From positions 1,116,001-1,180,000 of the forward strand of contig JAJNNY010000006.1 of the NCBI GenBank assembly GCA_022453515.1: a stretch of 64,000 nt of DNA, read 5' to 3'. The translations under genes and the position numbers were made by a program. Each line of letters opens with the position of its first letter. Positions within the stretch are counted from its first letter, which is position 1. Shown here in pieces: positions 24,200-36,506 of the stretch. The notes beneath the pieces are model-generated. The model saw nothing but the letters and a program-made list of their open reading frames with translations. It did not search any database and had not been told where the DNA came from. This DNA comes from Astrocystis sublimbata. Its lineage: Eukaryota; Ascomycota; Sordariomycetes; Xylariales; Xylariaceae.

Positions 24200-26337
24200 G
24201 TATCGATGCTTTCAGCGACAACCACAGAGCCGAGATGGTTGGAGATCTCCTACTGCATGTTCTTGCGCAGAGGGCCTAACAGGGAATTCCGGTGATGGTT
24301 AGTTCAAACCTCAGATATCTTACATATCCTCATGTAGGTACTTAGGTACTAGTAGGTTTTGTTGTATTAGTCATAATACCCTTGGAGGAAGATAAGTCCG
24401 AAACTGACAGCGATCACCAGATTTAGAGGACCCTTGGCTCGCCATGGCACATGAACGACGACGGGGAAAAGTGTCGATCTCGTTGCTTGAGTGGTTCTTG
24501 AGATATCTCCGAACCAATTACATACCTTGCCCGGATGCGCCCGGGACGGCACCCCACATAGGTAGATAAAATAGCATCATAAAATCGATGACAGGGCTGA
24601 CTATTGTTCTGCTTATCGCCGCCATACCTAAGCCATGCAATGGTATACCATTCCCGGAGACTTGGCACAGAAACTATTCAGGCAAACATCAGGTGTCCAA
24701 GGGATGCTGTCGCCCTGCCGGTTCCGCCATTCCGCGCGAAAGCACCGCAGTACGCCGCAGCGAGCGGGTCCAGAGATAAATAAAGAGCTGCTTACCCTGG
24801 CGCAGACGGATCTGGTCGGCAACATGCGAACATACAAGTGAGTTGAGGGCGGTCACGGAGCTTACCACGCTCACCACGCCTCACCACGTGAACCCACTCG
24901 GGAAGCCGGCGTTGGCGCTTTCGAGTTGGGTTCTATGAGCGGCACCATCAAGAAAGCCTGCATGCCCGAGGTTATATCCATACAGTATGGTCGATCAGAG
25001 GCTAAGACCGGAGTGGAATACTTACTGCCTAATATGACCATATGACCATTGTCAGTCAGTGAAGCAGTTGTTCAGAGCACACTACTCGACTAATTGGCAA
25101 TGGAGTCAGATGAGGACCATACGAACACGAGGTTCAACTGAACTCGGGAGAGCTTACCATCACGGTGATCTAAACCCTCATCACCGCAGCGAAACGTTTT
25201 ATTGTTGAAACGTGTCCTGAGAGCAGAGCCACATACCACGTAGAATTGGCATTCATCTTTCCCGAATCAGCTTGTAAGGGCTGCTGTGTGTAGGTGCCCC
25301 TCTATGTACCGCATCATCGGCAGATTGTTGGAGACCCGGGGAACTTTGACTTTGACAGTCGCTAGCGTAGTAGCGATCGGGCAACAATGCATACAAGTCT
25401 TGATGCCTGATGCTTCGTGTATTTCACTGGGGGGTTACAGTCATACTTCAACGTAAAATGCGTATGTCTCATAGTAACCGGGCTAAGGGCTCGTCTGTAA
25501 CATTTCCGCCATGCAAAACCGCCCCGACTGTAGGAACATCAGCATCTTCGACTAAAAGCTTAAGACATCAGGCTTCCTTTGACGCATTATACTTCGAGGT
25601 CCTTGTAGTTGAGCTAGCACGGATGCCTTTCATGGAGTCGGGCAGATAGAGGCAAAGGACGCAACAGTTGTACGTGCGAAATTGCTTGTAAACTTGTGAA
25701 AAATGGTGCTCAATCAATTGTAGACTGGTAAAAAGGATCATGTTCAATAGCATACGTCTTCCACCACACCGAAAGAATCGTGACTCGTACTGAACTTAAT
25801 CCTGCTTGGCGCCGCCGAAGATGAAATACAAGTTAAAAAGCAACGCAGAGAACAAGGATTATTAAGGGAGAAGAATACAGGTTGGAGGGACGAGACGAGG
25901 CCCTATGGGTATCATGCAATTTATGAAAACGTCGTTCGTCGTGGCAGCAGATCGTTGCGGTCGCTAATAAAAATCGTAATAAGATTCAAATCTGTCGTGT
26001 CTCGAAGCAGAGATATCCGGACTATATTTTCTTCAGTTCGTTTGATTCGTGACCTCGTAAATAATCTCGTCGAAGCGGGTTGTACGGCTATGTTCTCAAT
26101 CGTGAGCTCGTAATCCGAGGTAAAGGTGGCATAAAACGTGTGACTGGGCCTCTTCAACGGCTATGATATGCCTGCGCGCATCGATGCTTTTCTCCCTCGG
26201 GGTGCTAGATGATTCTCCAAAAGACCAGATGAACCCACTATCATAAAAAGTTTGAAGAGGTAGTAAAGAGTTGCCGTCGCCCAGCATACCGACTATTATC
26301 ACAAAGATGGTGGCCTGTGTGCTGGCATACCGGAAAT
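24200..26337. other. Intergenic region upstream of the Zn2Cys6 regulator
   Basis: About 2.1 kb. Short unsupported frames only. It contains TAGGTACTTAGGTACTAGTAGGT-like words near 24331-24358 and a short tandem CACCACGCT/CTCACCACG stretch near 24865-24890. No gene, RNA or mobile element could be supported. Confidence 0.5.
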
Positions 26338-28673
26338 TTACTCATCGCTATGAGAAGAGGAGTCCTCATCTTCAGATTCCTCACTTGCACTCTCCACTGA
26401 CGGAGTAGAGATAGGGTTGAAAAGCTGTTTGAAGCGCGTAGCCGCTGCAGTTTGGACGAATTTAATTTGGAACGCCCCATTCTTGCCCCTTCGTTGCTGA
26501 TGTGGGCTATATTCGTCGCAAAATGAGTAGACTATAAGATCTCGTATCCAGATGCGAGTCGGACCCTTGTGAATCAACCATTCCTCATAAGGCTCAGTTG
26601 GTACTTAGTATGCGAGTATCAGTAAACTACCCCTAGAAGCGAAAGTGACAAGTATGACAAAGAGAGGGTGGGGGTAGGAATAAGAGATACGACAGGAGTC
26701 AATCGAGTCGGCAAAACAAGGAGGCATACGAAACGCTGTCCAGATAGGCGACCCGAAAAATGCGCCACCCAAGGCTCTGACGTGTAAGCGACGGCCTTTA
26801 GTGCGGTAGTCTTCGAAAACCATGAGGCAATGATGGTAATTGTCTTCGACGATTTGACTGAAAAGATGGAAGTTCAGCAACTCAAGGACTTTAACGGTGG
26901 TAGAGCACTTACGCTTGAAACAAGCGCTTCTCCCGTCCAACTTTGGGTTTTCGAGTACTGTGGACATTGGGCAACGGGCTACGGATCTTAAGTGAGGCAA
27001 AAGTGCAATAGAACAGCACCAGCTCTACTCCCGGTCAATATAAATCATTTACGAACGTACGGCCATATAACACGAGGGAACAGACCTTCCCAAGTCAAAA
27101 ATGACAGACTTGCCCAAGCCTTCTTGCGTCTTTCGGCAGCATTCCAGTAAGCAAGACTGACATGCCCGAGTTAGTGGTTTCCCATGTGGTAGTGGATGCT
27201 CAACAATCAAGAAGCGAAATAAGCCCATGAAGGCTAATCGTGTCTTCGAGACACGCCAAAAGGAGGGGGCCAGTAATCAGACGGTTACGTACTACAAGAC
27301 TGACGACGATTCCCTCTCGATTGTGAGAACATTGATAGGGAGAATATTGTACCAGGTTTCGCTGGCAGTGTGCATACGGATGAAAACGAAAGGCAGTTGA
27401 TCGGCTTCTCGCAGGAACATTGTTACAGAAACACGGTCGTTATCAAAGCTCCTTTCAAATAATCTGTTAGCTTTGTCTATGATTACTCAATAGATGTGAC
27501 GTAGGGAAGGCTAGCCACCAGGGTAATTATTCTAAACCAAAGCAAAATTTTGTCCATACCGCTTGACCAGTACTTTGACGTTGTCGGAGACAGGGTTGAA
27601 ACCCAACTTGTAGAGTGGCCCATATGCGTCAGAACTATAGTGTCAGCTCAGCGTTACGGCAAAGATTGAGAAATGAAATGAAAGTTTGCTTACCTGCCAC
27701 GTTTCCTAAACTCTCGCCGGGACGGCATGGGTTGAGTAAAGATTGCCTCAGCCCAGTGAGAATACTACAGAGGTTAGCTGGGTTTGTCACTCGGAGCACC
27801 AGGCAACGAACCGCTTCCTGCCCCCAGAAGTCAAGTGCAGTATCACGTCGGGCGAGCCTCGGTCGAATAGGACTTGGGGGGTCTAGCAACCGCGATTAGC
27901 TAGACTATTCTGTACAGATGGCATTTCCATCGCACCTATTCCCCTGACGTCACGTAGTCTGAGTATGTGCAGTCGTATCTCTTCCACTATATTGTACCCA
28001 AATCATTAGTTCTCTCTCATAGTAGGCATCACTTAGCCTTTCGGTAGACTCTAGGGAGCAGATTGCCTGTCACCAACACATGGCGAAGTGGGAGAGTAGT
28101 TACATACTGGCATTCATATCAAAGTTCGGATTTCTGCTCAGATATAGGAGTTAGGGCTCGTCAAGGATCTGTGATCTACATCACATACCTCGTCAACATG
28201 TAAAGAAGTAGTTCGAGGAACTGGTTGTAATAGAGAAATCTGTCTGGCAGGGTCGTACCAGGTAGCTCGTTGCTCATATCATTCCACATAGTACGCCAGC
28301 GTATTTCTTTAGTCTTCGTCTTGTCCTCGTAGTATTGCATGATATCCCGAAGAGTGAGAGAGAGACAGGGTAGGATAACGTTGAGGTAGTCGACTATTAC
28401 TGGCACCTGAGGCAGGTGTAATTGTGACCTGTCGGCAAGATCTCGGAGAAGCCGACTGGTATCGTGAAGCCGACTGATGACCATAGTGAGGGCCGGACGA
28501 AGATGGTCTGACAAGGCATTCCATAAGCCATGCAGACAATATGCCACTCCATCGGCACGCTGGGCCTCGAGGCAACAGCCCTCGAGTAGACGCGGGCCAA
28601 GGTCCCGGGCTGCTCGGTTATGGTTCGTAATTCTGGGGACTGGAGTCCTTATCCGAATGTGAAGTGGCTCCAT
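26338..28673 (-). CDS. Fungal-specific uncharacterised protein, eleven exons
   Basis: Eleven minus-strand exons join with matching phases to 504 residues: 28189-28673, 28108-28133, 27936-27986, 27812-27882, 27694-27764, 27560-27634, 27293-27451, 27086-27156, 26913-27024, 26730-26857, 26338-26603. Recognisable stretches are NRAARDLGPRLLEGCC, VISRLHDTSRLLRDLADRS, VIVDYLNVILPCLSLTLRDI, SHWAEAIFTQPMPSR, SFDNDRVSVTMFLREADQLP, TWEELVLFYCTFASLK, GREKRLFQAQIVEDNYHHCL and TRIWIRDLIVYSFCDEYSP. From memory these match a family of Pezizomycotina proteins with a helical N-terminal half and a beta-rich C-terminal half, without a named function. The C-terminus is acidic (SEESEDEDSSSHSDE). No signal peptide or membrane segment is seen. 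The start is uncertain: the ATG at 28673 is used, but the frame stays open a few codons upstream and an extra 5' exon is possible. Family membership is confident; function is unknown. Confidence 0.8.
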
Positions 28674-30497
28674 CGCATGAGACACCTTACTGTTCTACTT
28701 TGCCATTATGTGCGAACACCATTTCTGCCCGGGAGTTCCATCCGCCTTGTAATGTTGTTGGATGAGGCTTATAGCGAAGAAAATGGGATGGGAATGAGAA
28801 AGTTCTGGGTGGGAAGATAATGCGGCAGCGTGGTGGCCATTACAAGGTAGCAAAGACATGCAAGAGGCCGTCCGTCAGGATGACCGTGTGGGGAAGGAGA
28901 TAGAGCCCGGAAGTGTATGGGCGACCTAAAGAGCGACCAGAGGCGCCAGAGTAATGGGCACACAGAAGAAATTACGCCAAAGAGTTTCCCCTACCAGATG
29001 CGGCTCATCTGACGTGGTGCCAAACTATTGGGGGTGGGGTCTTGCGGCACGATACACGATCGGTTATTGAACCGCGGCGCAGGAAAACACCTGTGCCAGC
29101 ATTGATAGAGATACCGTGCCAATGAACGTATGGGCACGCACGGATGATTGGCCGTTCCTGTTAGGCTCGATGTATGATAGTATGTACGCTTACCCTCGCG
29201 GTCATCTATGATCCAGCGGGCAGGTATCCGAAATGCAGCCACGAGGCAGAGGCAGAGGCAACGAAAGACGAGCTACGTTGACTGAGCGAGACAAGCGAAC
29301 CGACATAGATGGGGTGGTTGGCGTGATGGACAGAGTCGCGTCGTGGTTGGCTCGATGGGAGAATGTCTGAGTCTGAAGGGGTAGCTCCTTGGCTTCCCGT
29401 TGGAGAGCCGAGAACTTCAGTGCGAGCTTGCCACGAAGCCAGCAATGCGGAATCAAGCAATCAGAGGCGACGGAGAAATGGCACGATGCGGGATTCGAGT
29501 CCAGAAGTGGTGGTTTTGGCTCTCCCACCGCATGGTACCGCATGGTGCGGAGATGAAGGGCCGAGGTGCACGAATCATCCGCAAGAGACCTGGTTGGCGG
29601 GTAGATCTGTGGCTGCTACCTAACTTATTCCATCATGTATGATAATGCTACCACATCTCCTAGCAGATCATATACAGGGCCTGAGATAGAAACAGTGGCA
29701 AGATAAGTATGCAAAGCGTTTCATCATGATTGGGGGCGGAATTTCGTTTCTAAGCGGTATAAGCATCATAGTGGCTGGCATAGGTAGGTAGGTAAGTATA
29801 CTTAGGTAGAACAGGTGTGGGGGTATTTTCGAGAGATGGAAGGAAGATCGGCCGGTTATCTTTCATTTGGATGCCTACTTCGATATATATTTCAATAGCT
29901 GCGAATGAACAACATTCCGATGCTTTCATTGGCAACCCAGATTTGCTGTTCAATTGTTGGTTGGCGGTCCCATCATCCCATCTTGAAAATGAACAAGCCA
30001 CGCCACGATTCCGACACGGGCGGGATTGTCGATGTGCAGAGGATGCTTCTCGATTGTAGTTTTTTTCGTTCCTTTATTCATATAGTGGGAGAGACGCGTT
30101 ACGTAGGCCACTCGTGAGCCTACAAGGTTCTCATCACGGGTTGTTGTGTAAGCTAATTTACAATGCCCTGGAGCAAGACCACATATTCTCAATGATGATT
30201 AGCAGTATTGCAGGTTTCAGGCTAGTGCCACCAACCAGTGTCGTGAATTTCTGGCCATTTTAGTCGTATGACTCCCTCCACGAACAAAAAGCATTAATCA
30301 TTCCCGCACTTCACAACACCGACCCAACCCGTACGCAGTAGGAAAAATAAAAATTGGCCCATGTTAACTTGGTCCTCTCGAGCTTTGCTGGCTCATGACC
30401 CTGAGTGGTATCGTCGCGTTGTGAAAGTCGGCTTCAATGTCTCAAGGTGCATACACGGCCAACCCGTGAATTCGTGTCGCAATTAGTCAACTGCTCT
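28674..30497. other. Intergenic region, 5' side of the 504-residue protein gene
   Basis: About 1.8 kb between two minus-strand genes. A Ser/Pro/Leu-rich frame at 29202-29543 on the minus strand could belong to an untranslated leader but shows no domain. A run of GTAGGTAGGTAAGTATACTTAGGTAG lies near 29783-29809. Confidence 0.45.
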
Positions 30498-30944
30498 CTA
30501 GTCGGATTCAGCCTGGGCAGACTTTGTTAGTAAAAATTAGCGACGCCTAAGGCTGATGTGGACCGGGTGAGCCAAGAGATTAGATGAGAGGCTAACCTGG
30601 TATGCTGCCTTTTCATCTTCGTATCGCTTCTTATCCGCAGCGGCCTTGGCCTCGTACGGGGTACGCTGCTTGTCGTTCAAGGCCTTCCATCTCTCACCGA
30701 GGATCTTGCCGACTTGACCGAAGGAGATGCCAGGGTTCTCATCGCGAACGTTCTCACGTTGCTCGTTGGCAAAGAACATGTATGCAGAGAGGCCACGCTT
30801 GGGAGCGTTAGGGTCTGCAAGTGCATTAGCAGTGAGGCTGATTGATTGCAGCAGCAAGGTCTGGAGCGGGAGCAACATACCCTTCTTTCCTTTTCTCTTC
30901 TCGACCTTTCCGGTCTTGCCGCGCTTGGTAGTCTCCTTAGGCAT
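30498..30944 (-). CDS. NHP6: NHP6-type non-histone HMG-box chromatin protein
   Basis: Three exons, 30881-30944, 30597-30814 and 30498-30512, give 98 residues, the usual NHP6 length. The basic N-terminal arm ([21 protein letters not shown]) leads into a single HMG box at ~22-92: [20 protein letters not shown], then [20 protein letters not shown], then [20 protein letters not shown]. The last exon is only 15 nt and adds AESD plus the stop. It sits after an 84-bp intron whose end (TTACTAACAAAGTCTGCCCAG) is a textbook branch site and acceptor. The protein bends DNA non-specifically in the nucleus and works with FACT and remodellers. The acidic tail is very short compared with animal HMGB proteins, as is normal for fungi. 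Confidence 0.93.
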
Positions 30945-33900
30945 GATTGGTGAAGATCTGAGATGATGCCAGTCAGTGATATGATTCAAATATGCACACA
31001 TGCGAATGCATGTGTTGTTGCTTGGCCGCGCCCAAGTTGCATCATGTTAGAGGTGAACTAGTGCAAACATGTTCCATGATAGACAGTAGATGGTTGTTGG
31101 GCAAAGGGTAGTGGACAGCTACTTAGCTGCACCATGCATAGAGACAGTGAGGGTGGGCTGCAGTAGAAGAAAGGGTAGACTGTGGTGTATCGTGTGGTCG
31201 CAAACTCAATTGAGATCGCCAACGCGTGAAAACCAGGTCTGGAAGCTCAAAATCAATTAAAGGAGATGCAAATGCATACGTTTAGAGCTTTTCAACCGAA
31301 GCGATAATCGATTGAATCTGGTAAGAGGGAGCTGTCAATGCAAGCCACAAGCACTGGTTGTGAGTTGCGAGGGGGGTAGATGTCTTGTTGTAAGGTAGAT
31401 TGGAGTTTGGGCGAGCATAGCATGCACCATGAGCCAAGGGCAGGATGGTTGGATTGAGCAGAAAAGAGAAGGTAATTTAGGCATGCATATGCCAAAATTG
31501 CATACAGAGAAAATCGACTGTCGTATGCCTGAAGATTGAGTGTGGGCTGGTGTGTTGTTGATGTGACTTGGTATTTGCAGTGCAGGACCATACAAGAGGA
31601 AGTACTCACGATTTGTATGCGCGGGCGCGTGTGGGTGTACGGACGTGTATGTACGTTGAAGTTGCGTGTGTGCGGTGTTTGTATGGGAGACGATTTGGGT
31701 GGGAGATTGTATGAGAGCAGAGAAGAGAGGGAAATTTGTATGGGGGGCGCCCTGGGCTACTGGCCTTTTCAGAAAGGGTGGGTGATTGTGCCCAGGTGTT
31801 GTGTGAGAGACAAGAGCCTCCAAATTTGTGAGGGAGGGTGCAAGCCTGCTACCTCCTGCCTAGGTACCTGGCATCTGGGCCGCTGGGGGCTGCGTGGGCG
31901 TGGGCGCGGGCGCGGGCATGCTTGCATGCGTCTGTGTGTGTGCAGTGGGTGGTATATGGGCAAGTGCGAGGGAGGGTGCCTGCTGCTACCTACCTAGCCT
32001 AGTGCAGGTAGGTGGTACCTGCCTATTCTTAGGACAGATAGTGTGCCTAGGCGTACTTGCCTACCTGGCTTGCCTGGTTGGTTGGCATGCTGCTGGGCAG
32101 GACCTTGCCCAGGTGAACACTGACACTGTGCTGGGAGTCTTATGCATTGCGCAAATCTCGCGCAAACTAAGTAGGCCGAGTCGCACATACAGTTCCAAGA
32201 CCACTGTGCTTTTCATGCTTCCCAAAACACCTGCATCATTGACTGGCCTACCTGACCTACGATGCTGTTACAATGATACCTACTACCTCCCTACCTAACC
32301 TAGCATAGGTTTTTTGAAATTGGGTTATTGGTGTTAGGCAGCGTGCTCCTGTTGTACTTGCCGAGCTTAGTACCACTACCCATAGTACCTGATGCTTGAC
32401 ACAGGATTCACCACGCACACGACTCCGTCCACACACGCACACTTACTACCTAGTACCTGCCGACTGGTGGACAAGCATTCTTGGTGCTTATTCGGATAGC
32501 CCTCCTCTGCCCCTCCATCTTTCCAGGTCTCTCATACTTCGCTTCCAAACTCGGGTGTACATGTATTATGTTGATCATAGTTGCCTCCTATGTTGATTTC
32601 CAGTTTCTGGATATTCTTGCTGACCCCTTCCAGTGAGATACATAATGAAATAGGAGCATGCAATTGGAACAATCACCAGCAACGATCTTTGTTGTGGCAA
32701 CGTGATTCTCTCTCTCGAGCTTTGCAACAATATCCCTAACAAGACTTTGCCGATAGTCTTGCTATGCTTGCGCCACCTCTTTGCAGCATCAGTTCAACCT
32801 GTTTCACCCATCCCACTCAAGAGAAAAAGAGACGCAGAAGGGCAGAATGGCAAAAGGGCAATCGAAACCTACATCATTTCGTAAACACTTCGCATTACTA
32901 CAGATACGAAGCACACATGCAACTGAAGACTGAAGGGGATCTAAGGGGGTTCTGTTGCGGGTTCACGCATTTGCGCTTCTGATTCATTGGAGCACTCACG
33001 TCACCAGCCGAGCCAGCCAACCAAGCCTTATTGCTAAGTTCCATAACGCTGCCCCCTCCTCCCTCACGCGACTCGATTGCTGAGGTATCTTATGGCGCAT
33101 GGGTTCAATGTTGGTTCGGCACGAGAATAGTCTGCGAGATGCTCAACACAGATACCGAGGAGAGCTGTCCCCCCATCGGGATCTGCTAGTTGATTTCATT
33201 TGTGACCTCGCAGAGGATGCACAGCCTTTTCTGTGAGACCAGACATGTAACCAGTCCTGTTCGGCTCTGCATAGGTATATGGATATGTAGGTGTAGGTAT
33301 GCGGTGGAAGGATTTAATGATCATTGACCCACCCATACTGGCTGTTGTAGATAGGTGGGAGTGATCATTAAATGCTTCCACCGCGGGCCTAGTCCCCCAT
33401 CATTGTGACTACCAATGCTGGAAGTACCGCCATTATTATGTCTTCCATCATAGGTAGGGTGCCGAGGGGAGGGTGCGTACTCAGTTCTGTAGGGTGGGCG
33501 AAGACAGCTGGATCTTGTTAACCTTGTTAGCGCCGTGTCCATCCTCTTGTCAATTCCACCCTAGCTTGAAATCGACTAGGGCTCTGGATGCTGTGCTTCA
33601 GAGACGCAGCCTTTGCCTATTCCATGCTGGTCGAGGCTGGTCCGCAACGTGCTGCAGCTGATTACAACCATGGCTGGAAACCCCAACGTCCGCTTGCGCC
33701 CGGCCCCCTTTTGCTTGCGTGTACCATCTGTGTTTTCCCTTCGCTTCCATCTTCTCCCCGTCTAGTGAGCCTGCGTCTTCCCCCAACACATTCAATATTA
33801 CTTTCCTACAGTATGTCCCATTCCCGACATTCTGCACGTTGCAGAGTTGATTTTGGCCGTGTCAAGTAGTTCACTTACTTGCGTTTGACACAACACTACA

Positions 33901-35650
33901 CATAATTGTACTGAGAATGAGCAGTCTGCATTGCATCCATGCATTGCAAGTCTACCTTACCTTTCTTGTCATATATACCTGCTTAGTGATAGCAGCAGTC
34001 AACCATTCGGTATTGAGATATCTTTGCAACAGTAAGTAGCCGATGAGCATCTGGCTGGCTGGCAGTACATGCATAGTATGATATCTGCAATCTTGGAACC
34101 ATATTGTACATAGACCGGCAGTACGATGGCCTGACGGCGATTGGAGATTCCGAATTACCAACCTTCGTAAGTATTGAAAGCTTCGGCTGTCGGTCTGACA
34201 TTGTGAGCTTCCTATCGCTATGGCTGGACACTCGTGCAATCGGAGTCCCGCGCTGGGAGCTATGCCTACTAGCAGTTTAATGTACGCGTACAAAGTAGAT
34301 GCGTCGTGGCTCAACACGTCGCCTGCAACCTACATGCCTTTGTACCTGTGTGTGTGTGCACAGAAAAGTAGACACACATTCCTGCTCGGTGCCCAGCTGA
34401 GCCGGTTGTGTCAGTAGTACCCCTCTCACACATCAAGCTCGCCAGTTGCAGCAATGCTCATTTGCGTCCCGTATCGTGATATACCATGTACTAGTAAAAC
34501 TCGTATACAATGGCTCACTTGCGATTGGGATTGAGCTTTTTCTTTTCTGCGAACCAACATGATACAGCAGCCATTGCCGTTATTGGTATAGGCAAGATAA
34601 GTTTCTATTAGACAGGATCAGCCGATTCGAGAGGTTGGCTAGGCGACCAGTGCCACACGCTACCTAGGTACCTACTGAATCCACGGACTGTATTGCACCG
34701 GCTACATACGCGAATATACCTAAAATCCTGGACGCGGTACGTGCCTCCTGTCCAGCTTTGAGCGGCTTGGGTGCTGTGGCTCCACCGGCAGAGACACCAC
34801 GGCACGGTACCTACCTATGTAGGAAGAAACATCACACCAATATCGACTAAAGTCAAATCCGGCAAAAGCCCAAAAGCCATGTTCGTTACAGCACGGGAAG
34901 TTTCGGCGCCTCCACTGGTGCCAAAGAGCGCCCTGAGCGCCCAGGATCATTAGACCGCGCGTTCAATCAGGATTCTGTCATCACTCCCCAATGTCACGTG
35001 TTGACACACCACCAGTCGTTGTAAATCTGGGCGAGTCTGTGATTTTGAGTACTATATTCGACTGTAGTTAATCATGATTGAATGCTTGACTAGTACGTGC
35101 TTAATCTTTCTTTTTTTGTTGTACACTTCTATCGTGTTATTCTGTTTGATCTGCCCCCAGCCCCTGTTAGGTATATGACCAGCCTACCAACGACTACCGA
35201 AGGTAGAAAGTAGCTGTTATACAGCTGATGCTCTAACGAAACTTGGATTACAGATATAACAAAAAGATAATGGCTTATGCGATACAGCATTCGCAAAGCT
35301 GCATCCAGGAGTTGTTGTCACTAAGGTGTTGTTGCTCGACTTGCACATCGTCGAGATGTCCTGCTCCAACCACACTGAATTATCTACCATCATGTACGCG
35401 GACACGGGTCCCTTCACGTCGTTCCCGAGAGCTGTTTAAGTCATGGCTTACTTGCCTCCGAATTGACTGAATGTCAAATCTACCTCTGCATGGAGCTACG
35501 CTCTACAGAGACAATGCATGCAGGGCACTCTATCACTTATATGCGAATGGGCAATTTGGTACCATGGTGGACACGCAGGCTGGCAAATGTGTACTGTGTT
35601 TTTGCCATATCCAAAGACCTCTTGTTATGATAGCCGTAGGACATCTCGTC
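30945..35650. other. 4.7-kb gene-poor region between NHP6 and CENP-H
   Basis: No coding region could be supported. The first kilobase (to about 31970) is G/T-rich on the plus strand, with many GTGTGTG-like words, upstream of NHP6 on the minus strand. CTACCTA/TAGGTAG words cluster around 31976-32060, 32275-32310, 34660-34680 and 34805-34825. An 84-nt foldback hairpin at 33301-33384 is annotated separately. Transcribed non-coding RNA or a long NHP6 leader cannot be excluded. Confidence 0.5.
33301..33384. repeat. Long inverted repeat / foldback hairpin
   Basis: The arm at 33301-33323 (GCGGTGGAAGGATTTAATGA...) is complementary to 33362-33384 over 23 positions with one mismatch. Inside, CCCACCCAT at 33328-33336 pairs with ATAGGTGGG at 33351-33359 at eight of nine positions, leaving a loop of 14 bases. 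The whole element could fold into one 84-nt two-part hairpin. It lies in non-coding DNA. It could be a small foldback/MITE-like element, a transcribed hairpin RNA precursor, or a structured regulatory site. Confidence 0.7.
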
Positions 35651-36506
35651 CTAAAGTTCTTCCTCCTCTGCGGGGTCTAGGACTATGTCCCTCAGCTCCG
35701 TATCTCGAGCCCAGTCAATGCCACTTCCAGCAATGATGGCGCTTGCCGTACCCTTAAGTACGCGCCATCTCCGTCTACTGACTTTCAGGTCGGCCTCTAG
35801 TGCCGCGATCTTGGCTCCATGTTCTGGGTTGTTGGAGAGAAGCTCAGCCTTGCCCTTGTCTGTTTGGTTAGCGAGGGTCATCAGACGCTGTGCAAGCGCG
35901 ACGTTCTCCCGGCTAAGACGTAAGGAGCGGCTCTCAACCTCCGTTAGATCAGAAAGTAACGAATGATACTTTGTGTCTTGAGACGCGAGCGTGCTAGTTG
36001 CAGCATCTCGGTCTGTGAGTAGTGGGAGGAGATCTCTGGTATTGATACGTCAGATCGAGGGATGCGAGGAGCAGTTGCAATGGAGTTGGGAGAAGACTGG
36101 CGCTACACAAAACGTAGGGCGGGTGGACTGAAGAAGAGAGAATATCTCACCTCTCGATAGGCGAAGCCATGGTCCCGTCATGCACGGCCTGTAGTATGGG
36201 ATTTGCGCTCACAACGCTTGCAACCACCTCATTCCGCAAAGTGTATCTCGCACGCGAACCCAGGAGCTCCTTCTGTGCCTCCTCTACGGTGCGCCTAGAA
36301 GTAGTGTCTAGAAGTATGATTAGTCCGGTTGCGAAAAGTTCGCAGATATGGTTGGGAGGGGTTGTACCAGGAACATAGCTGTTTTGCGCATTTAGTAGTG
36401 CAATCTCCAGTTGAAGCTGTTGCAATTTATCATGAAGCTCTAGCACCTGCTTCTCTCGATGCGAGAGGCGGAGAGGCGCTGAAACTTCTCTCTCTCTGCC
36501 TTCCAT
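35651..36506 (-). CDS. Kinetochore protein CENP-H (Fta3/Mcm16-like)
   Basis: Inner-kinetochore subunit of the constitutive centromere-associated network. Three minus-strand exons, 36368-36506, 36151-36307 and 35651-36035, give 226 residues. The N-terminal helix LSHREKQVLELHDKLQQLQL starts a coiled coil. Then come the family-typical SRARYTLRNEVVASVVSANP and ASPIERDLLPLLTDRD, a second coiled coil (~110-180), and the signature C-terminus RRRWRVLKGTASAIIAGSGI followed by DWARDTELRDIVLDP. The first intron (36308-36367) is 60 bp with no stop, so the frame stays open through it. Splicing is preferred because of its GTACAA donor, ACTAAT branch and TCTAG acceptor. The start at 36506 gives a typical N-terminus; an in-frame ATG at 36629 would add 41 residues of unlikely composition. 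It is divergent from ATG11. Confidence 0.75.

Noticed and set aside
31335..31823. Minus-strand 162-residue frame upstream of NHP6
   Set aside because: Composition (His/Thr/Pro/Ser with THTNR repeats) reflects the underlying GT/CA-rich repeats and not protein selection.
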